Below are positions 6,372 through 15,131 of a stretch of DNA of 59,979 bases, in pieces. The notes under the pieces are model-generated. The model was given only the letters and a program-made list of their open reading frames with translations, made no database searches and had not been told where the DNA came from. The first letter of the stretch is position 1. Each line of letters starts with the position of its first letter. Origin of the DNA: an uncultured Flavobacteriales bacterium (lineage in GTDB: Bacteria > Bacteroidota > Bacteroidia > Flavobacteriales_D > Sanyastnellaceae); the NCBI GenBank assembly GCA_905479115.1, contig CAJQLF010000038.1, forward strand, positions 1 through 59,979, given 5' to 3'. A program made the position numbers and the translations under genes.

Positions 6372-9161
6372 ATGACCCCAGAATACATTGGTGAATGGAC
6401 CGAAGTAGCCCTGTTAGGCAGGACACTGATTGCACTCGCATTTGGCGCTTCTTTCGTTGCCGTAGTGAGCTTTCTAAAGGGATGGGAACGAGCCGGGAAA
6501 CGCGCATTTCAGTTTCATGCGGTATCCACTTTTGCAAGCATCGCACTCATTTTCGCATTGTTTGGAGCGCATCGCTATGAATTTCAATACATCTGGAAGC
6601 ACCTGAACAATGAAATGCCCATGCGCTTTATTTTTAGTGCGTTTTGGGGAGGACAAGAAGGCGGGTTTCTACTCTGGATGTTCTGGCACAACGTGCTCGG
6701 GTTGATATTGCTTCGAACCACAACTCGCTGGAGCGCAAAGGTTATGGCGACTTTGAGTGCTGTCGAGCTGTTTTTATCGTCCATGCTCCTTGGAATCTAC
6801 TTCGGTGATTTCCAACTTGGGCTCGACCCTTTCTTACTCCTTCGTGATGCTCCAAGCAACTGGGGCTTACCGTGGACCGGACGTGCCGATTATTTAACGT
6901 CATTTCCTATGTTTCAGGATGGTCAAGGGCTGAACCCCCTTCTCCAAAATTATTGGATGACCATACATCCTCCTACCCTGTTCTTGGGGTTTGCGGCGAC
7001 TTCAGTGCCCTTTGCCTACGCCGTTGCTGGTTTGACTCAACGAGACGATCGTTCTTGGATGGCGCCAGCGTTGCGCTGGAGCGTTTTTGGCATTGGGATC
7101 TTGGGGACAGGAATCTTGATGGGTGGAGCATGGGCATACGAGGCGCTCAGTTTCGGTGGATTTTGGGCATGGGATCCCGTTGAAAACTCCTCCCTGGTTC
7201 CCTGGCTCACGCTCGTCGCTGGAACACATTTGTTGCTGATCAATCGCAACAGAAAATCACCAATGGCCCTGTTCAGCACGTTCTACTTTTTGCTGATTTC
7301 CTTTCTTCTTGTTCTGTATAGCACGTTTTTGACCAAATCTGGTATTCTAGGCGATACCTCAGTGCACAGTTTTGTCGACAGTGGAATCTTGCCGCAGTTG
7401 CTCGTGTACGTGCTCAGTTTTGTTGGTTTTGCGCACATCTTACTCCTCAAATCCGCGCACTGGCGACGCGGTATGGCTGCCTTTTCTGTCCTGCTTACTG
7501 TAATCGCTCTAAAGGGGTATGTCGTTGAATCCATCGCAGTATTCCTATTGGCACTGACCTTTACATCGGTCAAAGCTTACCGCAATGATTTTGTGCGCAC
7601 ATCGGAGGAAGAATCCGTTTGGAGCCGTGAATTCTGGATGTTTGTGGGCAGCCTCCTTTTCTTGGTTAGTGCGGCCCATATCACTTGGCAAACTAGCTTG
7701 CCCGTGTTCAACCAATTCCTGGAGCCACTCAGCCCCGTGTTGTCCAAACTGGGAGCGCAATTTGACAGTGCACTGCTGACCGATCTTAGCCAACACAACC
7801 TCGCTCCTGGAACAGACTTAGATCAAACCTATCACCTTGTTCAAGTTCCCTTGGCCGTGCTCATTATGGGAGCCATGGGATTTGCGCAATGGCTCAAATA
7901 CAAGAAATCTAATTTGGCCCAAGTAGGCAGATCGCTTGTTCTTCCTTTGGTATTAAGCGTGCTTACTACAGGTGGTTTAATCGCAGCATTTCCTTTCGAA
8001 TGGTGGGAATTACCTCGGGTAGCGCTCCTCTTTTCTGCCTCTTTCGCTGTGTTTTCCAATGCGGATTATCTCATCCGAGCAGTGCGAGGCAATTGGAGGC
8101 AAATTGGTTCGCCCCTTGCACACGTGGGCTTTGGGTTGGTTATTTTTGGTGCAGTCCTTAGCACGAGCCAAAAAGCCATCATCTCCCAGAACCAAATCGG
8201 TGACATCAGCACGCTGAATGAAGAGCTCAACAACCGGGAAGACTTGCTGATCATGGAGGGCGACACCCTCCCGTTAGGGCCTTATTTTGTGAGCTATCGA
8301 GACCGGTATCAGGAGGGCATCCATGTGAAGTTTCGCATGGACTATTTTGACAAAGAGCCGCAGGTCTATTCACCAGGGGATGTCGTTTTCTTTGATGGGA
8401 TGGTCTTTGAAGCCTTGGAAAAACATTCCGCATCGGCACAGTTTTCTGAAGATATGGAAGACCATTGGATGTTCATTCCATTTCCCAACGAACGGCAAGC
8501 CGCGTCGGCCCAAATTTGGAAGTCTGGCACACCGGGTGAGAAGCAGTTCACGCTGGAACCCCGAATCCAACTCAACGAGCAAATGGGCAACGCCCCTGAA
8601 CCGGACACACGTCACTGGCTCTACAAAGACCTCTACACACACATCAAATGGGGCCGCGTAACGCCGCCGGAAACGGATGAAGAAGGCTGGATGGGCGGCC
8701 GAACCCATTCCATGCAAGTTGGCGACAGCATGCTCATAGGCCACACGCTCATGACCATCGATAGCTTGCGGGCCATTGCAAATACGGAGAAGCCAACCCG
8801 CGGACTGTTGGAGAAGGACATCGGAATCGCAGCATGTGTCAGGCTAAAAAACAAAACGTCACGTCAACTGCACGAGCCGCTGTACATTGTTCGGGATAGC
8901 ACCCTCATTCCAGATCTTTACGAAGCGGAAGAATTCGGAATCAAAATGCGCATCGAGTCCTTTGATCCCATCGCTGAATCGCTGGAAATGACGGTCTGGG
9001 AACACGAATCGGTTCGCCGAGATTTTGTGGTGATGCAGGCAGTCATGTTTCCGCTCATCAACGTCCTGTGGTTCGGATGCATACTTATGGCCATCGGCAC
9101 AGCGCTTGCCGTTTTGAGCCGGTATCAAAGAGACCGAAAATCCGCATCCCAACATGCCTGA
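6372..9161 (+). CDS. ccmF: Haem lyase CcmF
   Basis: CcmF attaches haem from CcmE to the CxxCH motifs of apocytochromes c in the periplasm. The 929-residue protein has many membrane helices and the CcmF landmarks GLNPLLQNYWMTIHPP (186-201) and the WWD haem-handling segment GGFWAWDPVENSSLVPW (262-278). A large non-membrane region (roughly 590-880) before the last helix makes it longer than the E. coli protein of about 650 residues; such long forms are usual in Bacteroidota as far as I recall. CcmG, CcmH and CcmI are not in the window. Its end overlaps the DUF2520 gene by 8 bases. Confidence 0.93.
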   Translation: MTPEYIGEWTEVALLGRTLIALAFGASFVAVVSFLKGWERAGKRAFQFHAVSTFASIALIFALFGAHRYEFQYIWKHLNNEMPMRFIFSAFWGGQEGGFLLWMFWHNVLGLILLRTTTRWSAKVMATLSAVELFLSSMLLGIYFGDFQLGLDPFLLLRDAPSNWGLPWTGRADYLTSFPMFQDGQGLNPLLQNYWMTIHPPTLFLGFAATSVPFAYAVAGLTQRDDRSWMAPALRWSVFGIGILGTGILMGGAWAYEALSFGGFWAWDPVENSSLVPWLTLVAGTHLLLINRNRKSPMALFSTFYFLLISFLLVLYSTFLTKSGILGDTSVHSFVDSGILPQLLVYVLSFVGFAHILLLKSAHWRRGMAAFSVLLTVIALKGYVVESIAVFLLALTFTSVKAYRNDFVRTSEEESVWSREFWMFVGSLLFLVSAAHITWQTSLPVFNQFLEPLSPVLSKLGAQFDSALLTDLSQHNLAPGTDLDQTYHLVQVPLAVLIMGAMGFAQWLKYKKSNLAQVGRSLVLPLVLSVLTTGGLIAAFPFEWWELPRVALLFSASFAVFSNADYLIRAVRGNWRQIGSPLAHVGFGLVIFGAVLSTSQKAIISQNQIGDISTLNEELNNREDLLIMEGDTLPLGPYFVSYRDRYQEGIHVKFRMDYFDKEPQVYSPGDVVFFDGMVFEALEKHSASAQFSEDMEDHWMFIPFPNERQAASAQIWKSGTPGEKQFTLEPRIQLNEQMGNAPEPDTRHWLYKDLYTHIKWGRVTPPETDEEGWMGGRTHSMQVGDSMLIGHTLMTIDSLRAIANTEKPTRGLLEKDIGIAACVRLKNKTSRQLHEPLYIVRDSTLIPDLYEAEEFGIKMRIESFDPIAESLEMTVWEHESVRRDFVVMQAVMFPLINVLWFGCILMAIGTALAVLSRYQRDRKSASQHA

Positions 9162-9915
9162 CTCTATTTGCGCAGCAATCATTGGAAAAGGGCGCGTAGC
9201 AACCACTTTGGGTCGCGCCTGGGAATCCAGTGGCCTTTCAATTGGCGCATTTTGTAACCGTTCTCATGAAATCCCGGATGGATTCACCACCCTTGATGCG
9301 CTGTGCGTAGAAGATTGCAGTCAACTTCCGAGTGATATCAACGTGGCCATGATTGCTGTCAGCGATGATGCCGTGCCGGCCATTATTGATCAGCTTCCTT
9401 CTGGAATCTTTTCAATTCATTTCAGCGGCTCCCTTCCCAATCCTGTTAACGGTGCTGTGATTTGGCCTGTCCAAAGCGTTCAAGCCCAGACTCCGGAGGC
9501 AGTTCACTCCATGCCATTGGTCGTCACGGCTCATAACGCATTGGCTCTCGAGCATGCGCAGCAACTTGCATCGCGTATTTCCTCATCTGTTATCCCGTTG
9601 GAGGAATCCAATCGCCAACGTGCTCATTTGGCCGCTGTTTTTGGCTCAAACTTCTCAAACCATCTCTTCGGATTGGCTCAAGAACTTTGCGAAGAAGCTC
9701 AAATCCCTTGGGAATTACTGCAACCGTTGGTGTCCATGACGGCACAACGGGCGCTCGCTGGTAACTCGGCGAAGAATCAAACGGGGCCGGCTATTCGAAA
9801 AGACCAAAAGGTCATTGATGCGCACCTTGAAACACTGAAGAATCGCCCCGATTTGGCCGCGCTTTATCGCATGCTAACCGAAAGCATCCAAACCAACCAC
9901 CCTCACACCGACTGA
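9154..9915 (+). CDS. DUF2520 domain protein (NADP-binding Rossmann fold)
   Basis: A 253-residue protein beginning with a Rossmann dinucleotide-binding stretch (IIGKGRVATTLGRAW, residues 9-23), followed by an all-helical C-terminal half that includes a conserved-looking RAHLAAVFGSNFSNHL segment. This two-part build is that of the Rossmann-like/DUF2520 family, related to ketopantoate and pyrroline-carboxylate reductases. The substrate is unknown. It overlaps ccmF by 8 bases and is followed after 6 bases by the KdsC-like phosphatase. I recall that neighbour pair from other Bacteroidota, but no shared pathway is established. Confidence 0.85.
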   Translation: MPDSICAAIIGKGRVATTLGRAWESSGLSIGAFCNRSHEIPDGFTTLDALCVEDCSQLPSDINVAMIAVSDDAVPAIIDQLPSGIFSIHFSGSLPNPVNGAVIWPVQSVQAQTPEAVHSMPLVVTAHNALALEHAQQLASRISSSVIPLEESNRQRAHLAAVFGSNFSNHLFGLAQELCEEAQIPWELLQPLVSMTAQRALAGNSAKNQTGPAIRKDQKVIDAHLETLKNRPDLAALYRMLTESIQTNHPHTD

Positions 9916-9921
9916 AGCCTC

Positions 9922-10440
9922 ATGTACACACCCGACCAATTTGAAACCATCCAACTATTAGCCTTCGATTACGACGGCATCTTTACAGATGGAACCATCC
10001 TCATTGATTCCGATGGCACCATGTTGCGACAGGGACATGCAAAAGACGGATTTGCCGTGCAATGGGCCTGCAAACAAGGCATTCCCTTGGCCATTGTGAC
10101 AGGTGGTAAAGAGCCGAGTGTGGAAGACCGGATGCGCGGACTTGGGGTCGAAGAAGTGCATTTAAAAAGCCATGATAAACTCGCTGTTCTGCGTGACCTT
10201 TCTGTTCGCCTTGGCATTCCGCTCGAAAACATGGCTTACATGGGAGATGACATGCCCGATATTCCAGCGTTGAAGGCGGTAGGGCTCGGATGTTGTCCAA
10301 GTGATGCAGCACAAGACGTGTTTTCCGCATGCAATCATGTCAGTGAAATTCCAGGAGGCAAGGGATGCGTGCGGGAATTAATTGAAGCCTTTATGAAAGC
10401 CAAAGGACTCTGGGATGGAGAGGGTCAAATTCATTGGTAA
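9922..10440 (+). CDS. kdsC: KdsC-like HAD phosphatase
   Basis: A 172-residue HAD hydrolase without a cap domain. Motif I is FDYDGIFTDG with Asp16 and Asp18, the T/S motif is VTGGKEPSVEDRMRGLG, and the last acidic motif is MGDDMPDIPAL. Size and motifs fit KDO-8-phosphate phosphatase (KdsC), which makes free KDO for the inner core of lipopolysaccharide. In other bacteria the same family includes phosphatases for related nonulosonates, so the exact substrate is inferred. It probably closes the operon that begins at 3463. Confidence 0.8.
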   Translation: MYTPDQFETIQLLAFDYDGIFTDGTILIDSDGTMLRQGHAKDGFAVQWACKQGIPLAIVTGGKEPSVEDRMRGLGVEEVHLKSHDKLAVLRDLSVRLGIPLENMAYMGDDMPDIPALKAVGLGCCPSDAAQDVFSACNHVSEIPGGKGCVRELIEAFMKAKGLWDGEGQIHW

Positions 10441-10462
10441 TGAACCCACCCTTTAATTCACC

Positions 10463-10470
10463 TAACTTCG
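10463..10470 (+). promoter_or_regulatory. -7 promoter box TAACTTCG upstream of yidC
   Basis: A TAnnTTCG variant lying 9 bases before the yidC ATG. The predicted leader is about 5 bases. Confidence 0.45.
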
Positions 10471-10479
10471 CACCCGAAA

Positions 10480-12357
10480 ATGGATAAAAATCAAATCACA
10501 GGCATCGTCCTGATGGTCCTTTTGTACGTCGGATACATCTGGTACACTGCACCTACGGAGGAAGACCGAATGGCCGCAATTGCGGAACAAGAACGCATCG
10601 TCGAAGAAGCACGCTTGGACAGCATTTCCGCTGCCAAAGAGGCTGCGTTTCAAGCAGAACTTCGAACTGAAACGGCCCTCGATACTGGCCTTTCCGCTTC
10701 AATGGACCCCAACCTGCTTCAGCGATTCGGGGGGCTAGCAACCGCCGCTCTAGGCGAAGAACAAACCTACACCTTAGCGAGTACCGCGACGACCTTAACC
10801 TTCAGCAGCCGCGGCGGCGTGCCTGTTGAAGCCCAGCTGAATCAGTACAATCGGTACAATTCCGATACCCCTGTATCACTCTGGAATGCGGAGGCGAGTG
10901 CCATGGACATTGAATTTGAGTTCGACGAAGTCAATGGGGTCATGCACCTGAGCGATTTGCATTTCGAAATCGAGGCCGATCGAGAGAACAGCATCGCCTT
11001 GGTCAGCCGATCGGTCGCCGGTCAGGTTGTCCGATGGGAGCACGAACTCAATGGAAGCGAATTAACCTCCCTCCTTTCTTTCGAGGGGTTTGGAACCCAA
11101 CTCGGTGAATCGTTTACTTTGGCCTGGGACGCAGCCGGAATACCCAATGAAAAAGGGCTAGATTGGGAACGACAACACAGCAGCATCTATTTTAAAGAAG
11201 CCGATTTGGGTCGGGATTATTTGACAGATGGTCAAAGCAAAGATCTAATCACAGAAGAACCGTTGGAGTGGATGGCCTTCAAACAAAACTTCTTCTCGGC
11301 ACTCGTACACCACGAGGGCAATTTCTTACCAGGAGCAGAGCTCATCACCACGGTTCCAGAGGAAGATTCGACTGTAACTATGCTTTATAGTGCACGTCTT
11401 CCGTTTGAACCTCAGCGACTTGGAACCGCTGTAGCCAGCAACTTCCAATTTTACTTCGGCCCGAATGAGCAGGGTGCATTGGAAGCGCTTGAGCTGGAAG
11501 AAGCCGACCGAATCATCGATTACGGATGGTGGATCTTTGGATGGGTCAACCGCAATGCCATCTTGCCTCTCTATGATTTCTTGGACTCGAAAATTGCATC
11601 AGTTGGACTCATCGTTTTGATCATCACCTTGATTATCAAGCTGGCCCTTACTCCCATTACGTGGAAGAACTTTATGTCCTCGGCCAAAATGAAAGTGCTC
11701 AGACCGGAGATTGAAGAACTCAATAAAAAACACGAGGACGATGCCATGGCTAAGCAACAAGCTACGATGGCCTTGTATCGCCAAACTGGAGTCAATCCTT
11801 TGGCCGGTTGTATCCCGGCCTTGCTGCAAATGCCCGTACTCTATGCCATGTTCCGTTTCTTCCCATCCAACATTGGGATGCGCGGCGAATCGTTTTTATG
11901 GGCCGATGACTTGGGCGCATACGACAGCATTTTTGACCTTCCTTTTTCCATTCCATTCTACGGCGCGCACATCAGCGGATTTACGTTATTGATGTCCATC
12001 AGTACATTCTTCTATATGCGAATGACCATGGCCAATCAGCCGCCCCAGCCGCAGCAAGCTGGCATGCCAAACATGAAGGTAATTCAGCAGATTTTTCCTT
12101 TCATGATGCTGTTTTTCTTTAATCAATTCGCCTCTGGATTAAGCCTGTATTACTTAACGGCTAACGTCATCAGCATGGGGCAAATGTTGCTTATAAAGCA
12201 GTTCTTGATCGATGAAGACAAAATCCGCGCGAAAATTGACGCGAACAAAGCGAAGCCAAAGAAAAAGTCCAGTTTTCAAGAGCGTTTAGAGCAGATTCAG
12301 AAAGAACAGAATTTAAAAACGAAGGAGCTTAAAGCCAAGAAATCATCTCGGAAATGA
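10480..12357 (+). CDS. yidC: Membrane protein insertase YidC
   Basis: YidC inserts and folds inner-membrane proteins, with SecYEG or alone. The 625-residue protein has the gram-negative layout: an N-terminal helix (about 6-24), a large periplasmic beta domain (about 80-345), then five helices starting with the ASVGLIVLIITLIIKLALTP region near 370-390. It has the cytoplasmic hairpin rich in Lys/Glu/Gln, and the segment GVNPLAGCIPALLQMPVLYA typical of the family. The C-terminus is strongly basic (KELKAKKSSRK), as expected for ribosome contact. Its stop overlaps the next ATG by 4 bases. Confidence 0.95.
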   Translation: MDKNQITGIVLMVLLYVGYIWYTAPTEEDRMAAIAEQERIVEEARLDSISAAKEAAFQAELRTETALDTGLSASMDPNLLQRFGGLATAALGEEQTYTLASTATTLTFSSRGGVPVEAQLNQYNRYNSDTPVSLWNAEASAMDIEFEFDEVNGVMHLSDLHFEIEADRENSIALVSRSVAGQVVRWEHELNGSELTSLLSFEGFGTQLGESFTLAWDAAGIPNEKGLDWERQHSSIYFKEADLGRDYLTDGQSKDLITEEPLEWMAFKQNFFSALVHHEGNFLPGAELITTVPEEDSTVTMLYSARLPFEPQRLGTAVASNFQFYFGPNEQGALEALELEEADRIIDYGWWIFGWVNRNAILPLYDFLDSKIASVGLIVLIITLIIKLALTPITWKNFMSSAKMKVLRPEIEELNKKHEDDAMAKQQATMALYRQTGVNPLAGCIPALLQMPVLYAMFRFFPSNIGMRGESFLWADDLGAYDSIFDLPFSIPFYGAHISGFTLLMSISTFFYMRMTMANQPPQPQQAGMPNMKVIQQIFPFMMLFFFNQFASGLSLYYLTANVISMGQMLLIKQFLIDEDKIRAKIDANKAKPKKKSSFQERLEQIQKEQNLKTKELKAKKSSRK

Positions 12358-12851
12358 GCCGTGCTTTTCTGACATTCACAACCGTCCTTGGCTTGGCGTG
12401 CGCACTCTCCGCCTGCTCTGTCCAACAAGATGCAGCAGCCGTTGCATTTGAGGAGGTTTTCTACGAAAAGACGTTGTGCTTTGGTCCATGTCCCGCATTC
12501 ATTTTTCATGTCCAACCCAATGGACAATGTGAAATGACAATAACGCGCCCCTTTCGCGAAGGACCGCTGGAACAGCTAAAAACCGGAAGCTATACAGCAG
12601 CTATGCTTCTCTCTGCATCAGACTGGAATGGTCAAATCGAATCTGCAATTGACAAGACGGCATACCTCGAATTGAGAGAGCTCTACGACAATCCAAGAAT
12701 TACGGACTTGCCCTCTACCAAGACCACCCTCTATGGCAAATTGGTCACGAACCGGTACAAAGGCCCTGAATTGAGTACATTGTACGGCGTTTTCGATGAA
12801 GCCATGGCTTCACTCGATTGGCAACCTATCACGAACACACAACGGAAGTAA
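12354..12851 (+). CDS. DUF6438 lipoprotein
   Basis: A 165-residue secreted protein with a lipoprotein signal peptide ending in LSAC (Cys21). The mature part opens with the DUF6438 hallmark YEKTLCFGPCPAFIFHVQ, a TxCFGxCP motif with two close cysteines that could form a disulfide or bind metal. The function is unknown. Translation is probably coupled to yidC through the ATGA overlap at 12354-12357. The S46 peptidase gene starts 1 base after its stop. Confidence 0.8.
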   Translation: MSRAFLTFTTVLGLACALSACSVQQDAAAVAFEEVFYEKTLCFGPCPAFIFHVQPNGQCEMTITRPFREGPLEQLKTGSYTAAMLLSASDWNGQIESAIDKTAYLELRELYDNPRITDLPSTKTTLYGKLVTNRYKGPELSTLYGVFDEAMASLDWQPITNTQRK

Positions 12852-12852
12852 C

Positions 12853-15066
12853 ATGAAGCAAACAACAATTTTATTGCTGGCCATTAGCATGCTCAGCACT
12901 GCATTGACGACGAGAGCCGACGAAGGCATGTGGCTTGTCAACATGCTCAACCGCATCACCATGGCCGAAATGCAAGGCATGGGGCTGAACTTGACCGCAG
13001 AAGAAATTTACGACATCAACAACGCGAGCCTTAAGGATGCCATTGTACGGTTAAATGGTGGGTCGTGCACGGGAGAAGTAATCTCATCCAAAGGCTTGGT
13101 TTTGACCAATCATCACTGCGCCTACGATGCGATTCAAGGGTTCAGTTCGACCGAAAACGATTACCTCACCGACGGGTTTTTCGCTAAAGCGCACTCACAA
13201 GAAATGCACATCGATGACTTTGTCATCAGCTTTCTCGTGCGCATTGATGATGTCACCGATCGCATACTCCAAAATGTAACCATGGAGATGGATGAGGCGG
13301 AGCGCAACGCCGCCATAGACGAATCCCGAAAGGCGTTCATGGAGAAAATGAACCCCGATGGCGAGAAGGAACTTCAACTGAAGAGTTTCTACTACGACAA
13401 CGAATTCTATTTGTTCGAATACAAGACGTACCGGGACATTCGCTTGGTTGCGGCTCCGCCTGAAAGTGTAGGAAAATACGGAGGTGACACCGACAACTGG
13501 ATGTGGCCAAGACACACCGGAGACTTCTCCATGCTTCGCATATACGCAGGCGCTGATAACGAACCCGCTGATTACAGTGAATCGAATGTTCCTTACCAAC
13601 CCAAGCGTCACTTGCGCATTTCGATGGACGGTGTATCTGAAGGGGACTTCACCATGATCATGGGCTACCCTGGGAGCACAGACCGATTTTTAAGCAGCTG
13701 GGGTATTGATCAAGCACTTCGCCTGTACAACCCTTCTGTTGTCGACATCCGGGATTTAAAATTGACGACCATGAAGGAGCACATGGACGCTGACCCTGCG
13801 GTGCGCATCCAATATGCTGCCAAATATGCGCAAACAGCAAACTACTGGAAGTACTATATCGGTCAGTCCAATGGATTGAAACGTCTGGATGTCCAATCCA
13901 AGAAAGCCACTTTGGAAGCTCGATTCACCAAGTGGGTCAACGAAAACGAAGACCGCAAAACGGAATACGGAGAAGCGCTCGACTTAATTCAATCGTACTA
14001 CGAAGACACGGATGCAAGCGTTCAGGGCAAGGTTTACGCATTGGAAGCAGGACTCATTGGCAGTGACATTTCGTTGTTTGCCTTTCGCTTTGCGCAAATG
14101 TCAGCTGGTTTGTTCAATGACAACCTTGAAGATGTCAAGGCAACACAAGCGGCTATGACCGACTTCGCCGATGGTTTCTTCAAAGAATACGACCAATCGA
14201 CGGACCGAGATTTATTTGTAAAGCTGATGTCCAAATTCCGTGACGACATCGACCCAGCCTATCACCCTTCTTTCTTTGGAACGGTTGCTGAAGAATACAA
14301 AAATGACTTCAATCGTTTTGCGGATGAGATGTATGCCCAAAGCTTTTTGGTCGATGCAGGCCGTTGTGCTGCATTCATTGCGAATCCCGACCAAGAACAA
14401 CTGGATAAGGATCTCGGAATCATCGTTGGTAACAGTGCCATCCAAACTTACTTCGCTGGAATGTCCAATCCTGCGGAAGATAAATTTAACCGCGGCTACC
14501 GTTTGTTCGTCAAAGGCCTCCGTGAAATGGATGCCGGCCAATCCATCGCGCCCGATGCAAACTCCACCATGCGGTTGACTTTCGGTGCTGTGGCTCCGTA
14601 CAAGGCTGCGGACGCGGTGCATTATGACTTCATTACCACGGCCAATGGCGTGCTGGAAAAAAAGGACAACTCCAACCCTGAATTCATCGTGCCGGATGCA
14701 TTGGATGAATTAATTCGCAGTCGGGACTTCGGTCCGTACGCTGATGAATCGGGTGAATTGGTGGTTTGCTTCATTCACGGTACGGACATCACAGGCGGCA
14801 ATTCAGGCTCTCCTGTGCTCGACGCCAACGGTGACCTCATCGGTTGCGCTTTTGATGGCAACTGGGAAGCTATGAGCGGAGACATCGCCTTTGAAACTGA
14901 ATTGCAACGGACCATCTCCGTTGACATCCGCTATGTCATGTGGATACTTGACAAGTTTGCTGGAGCCAACAACTTGATTGAAGAAATGGACCTGGTCAGC
15001 GGTTTACGCACGAAAAAGAAGAACAGAAGGAAGAAGAAGACGAGAAGCAGTAAAAAGAGGAGCTAA
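12853..15066 (+). CDS. Dipeptidyl-peptidase of family S46 (DPP7-like)
   Basis: S46 enzymes remove dipeptides from peptide N-termini in the periplasm, and are widespread in Bacteroidota that live on proteins. From the ATG at 12853 the precursor has 737 residues with a signal peptide ending near TRA-DEG (about residue 22). The catalytic elements are LTNHHCAY (84-91), the GDTDNWMWPRHTGD segment and Ser651 in GGNSGSPV. The residue 18 after the serine, Gly669 in FDGNWE, corresponds to the Gly673 that gives DPP7 its preference for bulky aliphatic residues; DPP11 has Arg there. The last 18 residues are almost all Lys, Arg and Ser, which is unusual. An upstream in-frame start at 12796 would lie inside the previous gene. 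Confidence 0.92.
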   Translation: MKQTTILLLAISMLSTALTTRADEGMWLVNMLNRITMAEMQGMGLNLTAEEIYDINNASLKDAIVRLNGGSCTGEVISSKGLVLTNHHCAYDAIQGFSSTENDYLTDGFFAKAHSQEMHIDDFVISFLVRIDDVTDRILQNVTMEMDEAERNAAIDESRKAFMEKMNPDGEKELQLKSFYYDNEFYLFEYKTYRDIRLVAAPPESVGKYGGDTDNWMWPRHTGDFSMLRIYAGADNEPADYSESNVPYQPKRHLRISMDGVSEGDFTMIMGYPGSTDRFLSSWGIDQALRLYNPSVVDIRDLKLTTMKEHMDADPAVRIQYAAKYAQTANYWKYYIGQSNGLKRLDVQSKKATLEARFTKWVNENEDRKTEYGEALDLIQSYYEDTDASVQGKVYALEAGLIGSDISLFAFRFAQMSAGLFNDNLEDVKATQAAMTDFADGFFKEYDQSTDRDLFVKLMSKFRDDIDPAYHPSFFGTVAEEYKNDFNRFADEMYAQSFLVDAGRCAAFIANPDQEQLDKDLGIIVGNSAIQTYFAGMSNPAEDKFNRGYRLFVKGLREMDAGQSIAPDANSTMRLTFGAVAPYKAADAVHYDFITTANGVLEKKDNSNPEFIVPDALDELIRSRDFGPYADESGELVVCFIHGTDITGGNSGSPVLDANGDLIGCAFDGNWEAMSGDIAFETELQRTISVDIRYVMWILDKFAGANNLIEEMDLVSGLRTKKKNRRKKKTRSSKKRS

Positions 15067-15087
15067 TCAACACCTGATTCGAAAATT

Positions 15088-15118
15088 TGAGCGGCTCCGA
15101 AAAGGGCCGCTTTTGTTT
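15088..15118 (+). terminator. Rho-independent terminator after the S46 peptidase gene
   Basis: The inverted repeat AGCGGC (15090-15095) and GCCGCT (15106-15111) is followed by TTTTGTTT. It lies between the convergent peptidase and ppc genes. Confidence 0.75.
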
Positions 15119-15131
15119 CTCATCTTCCGGC

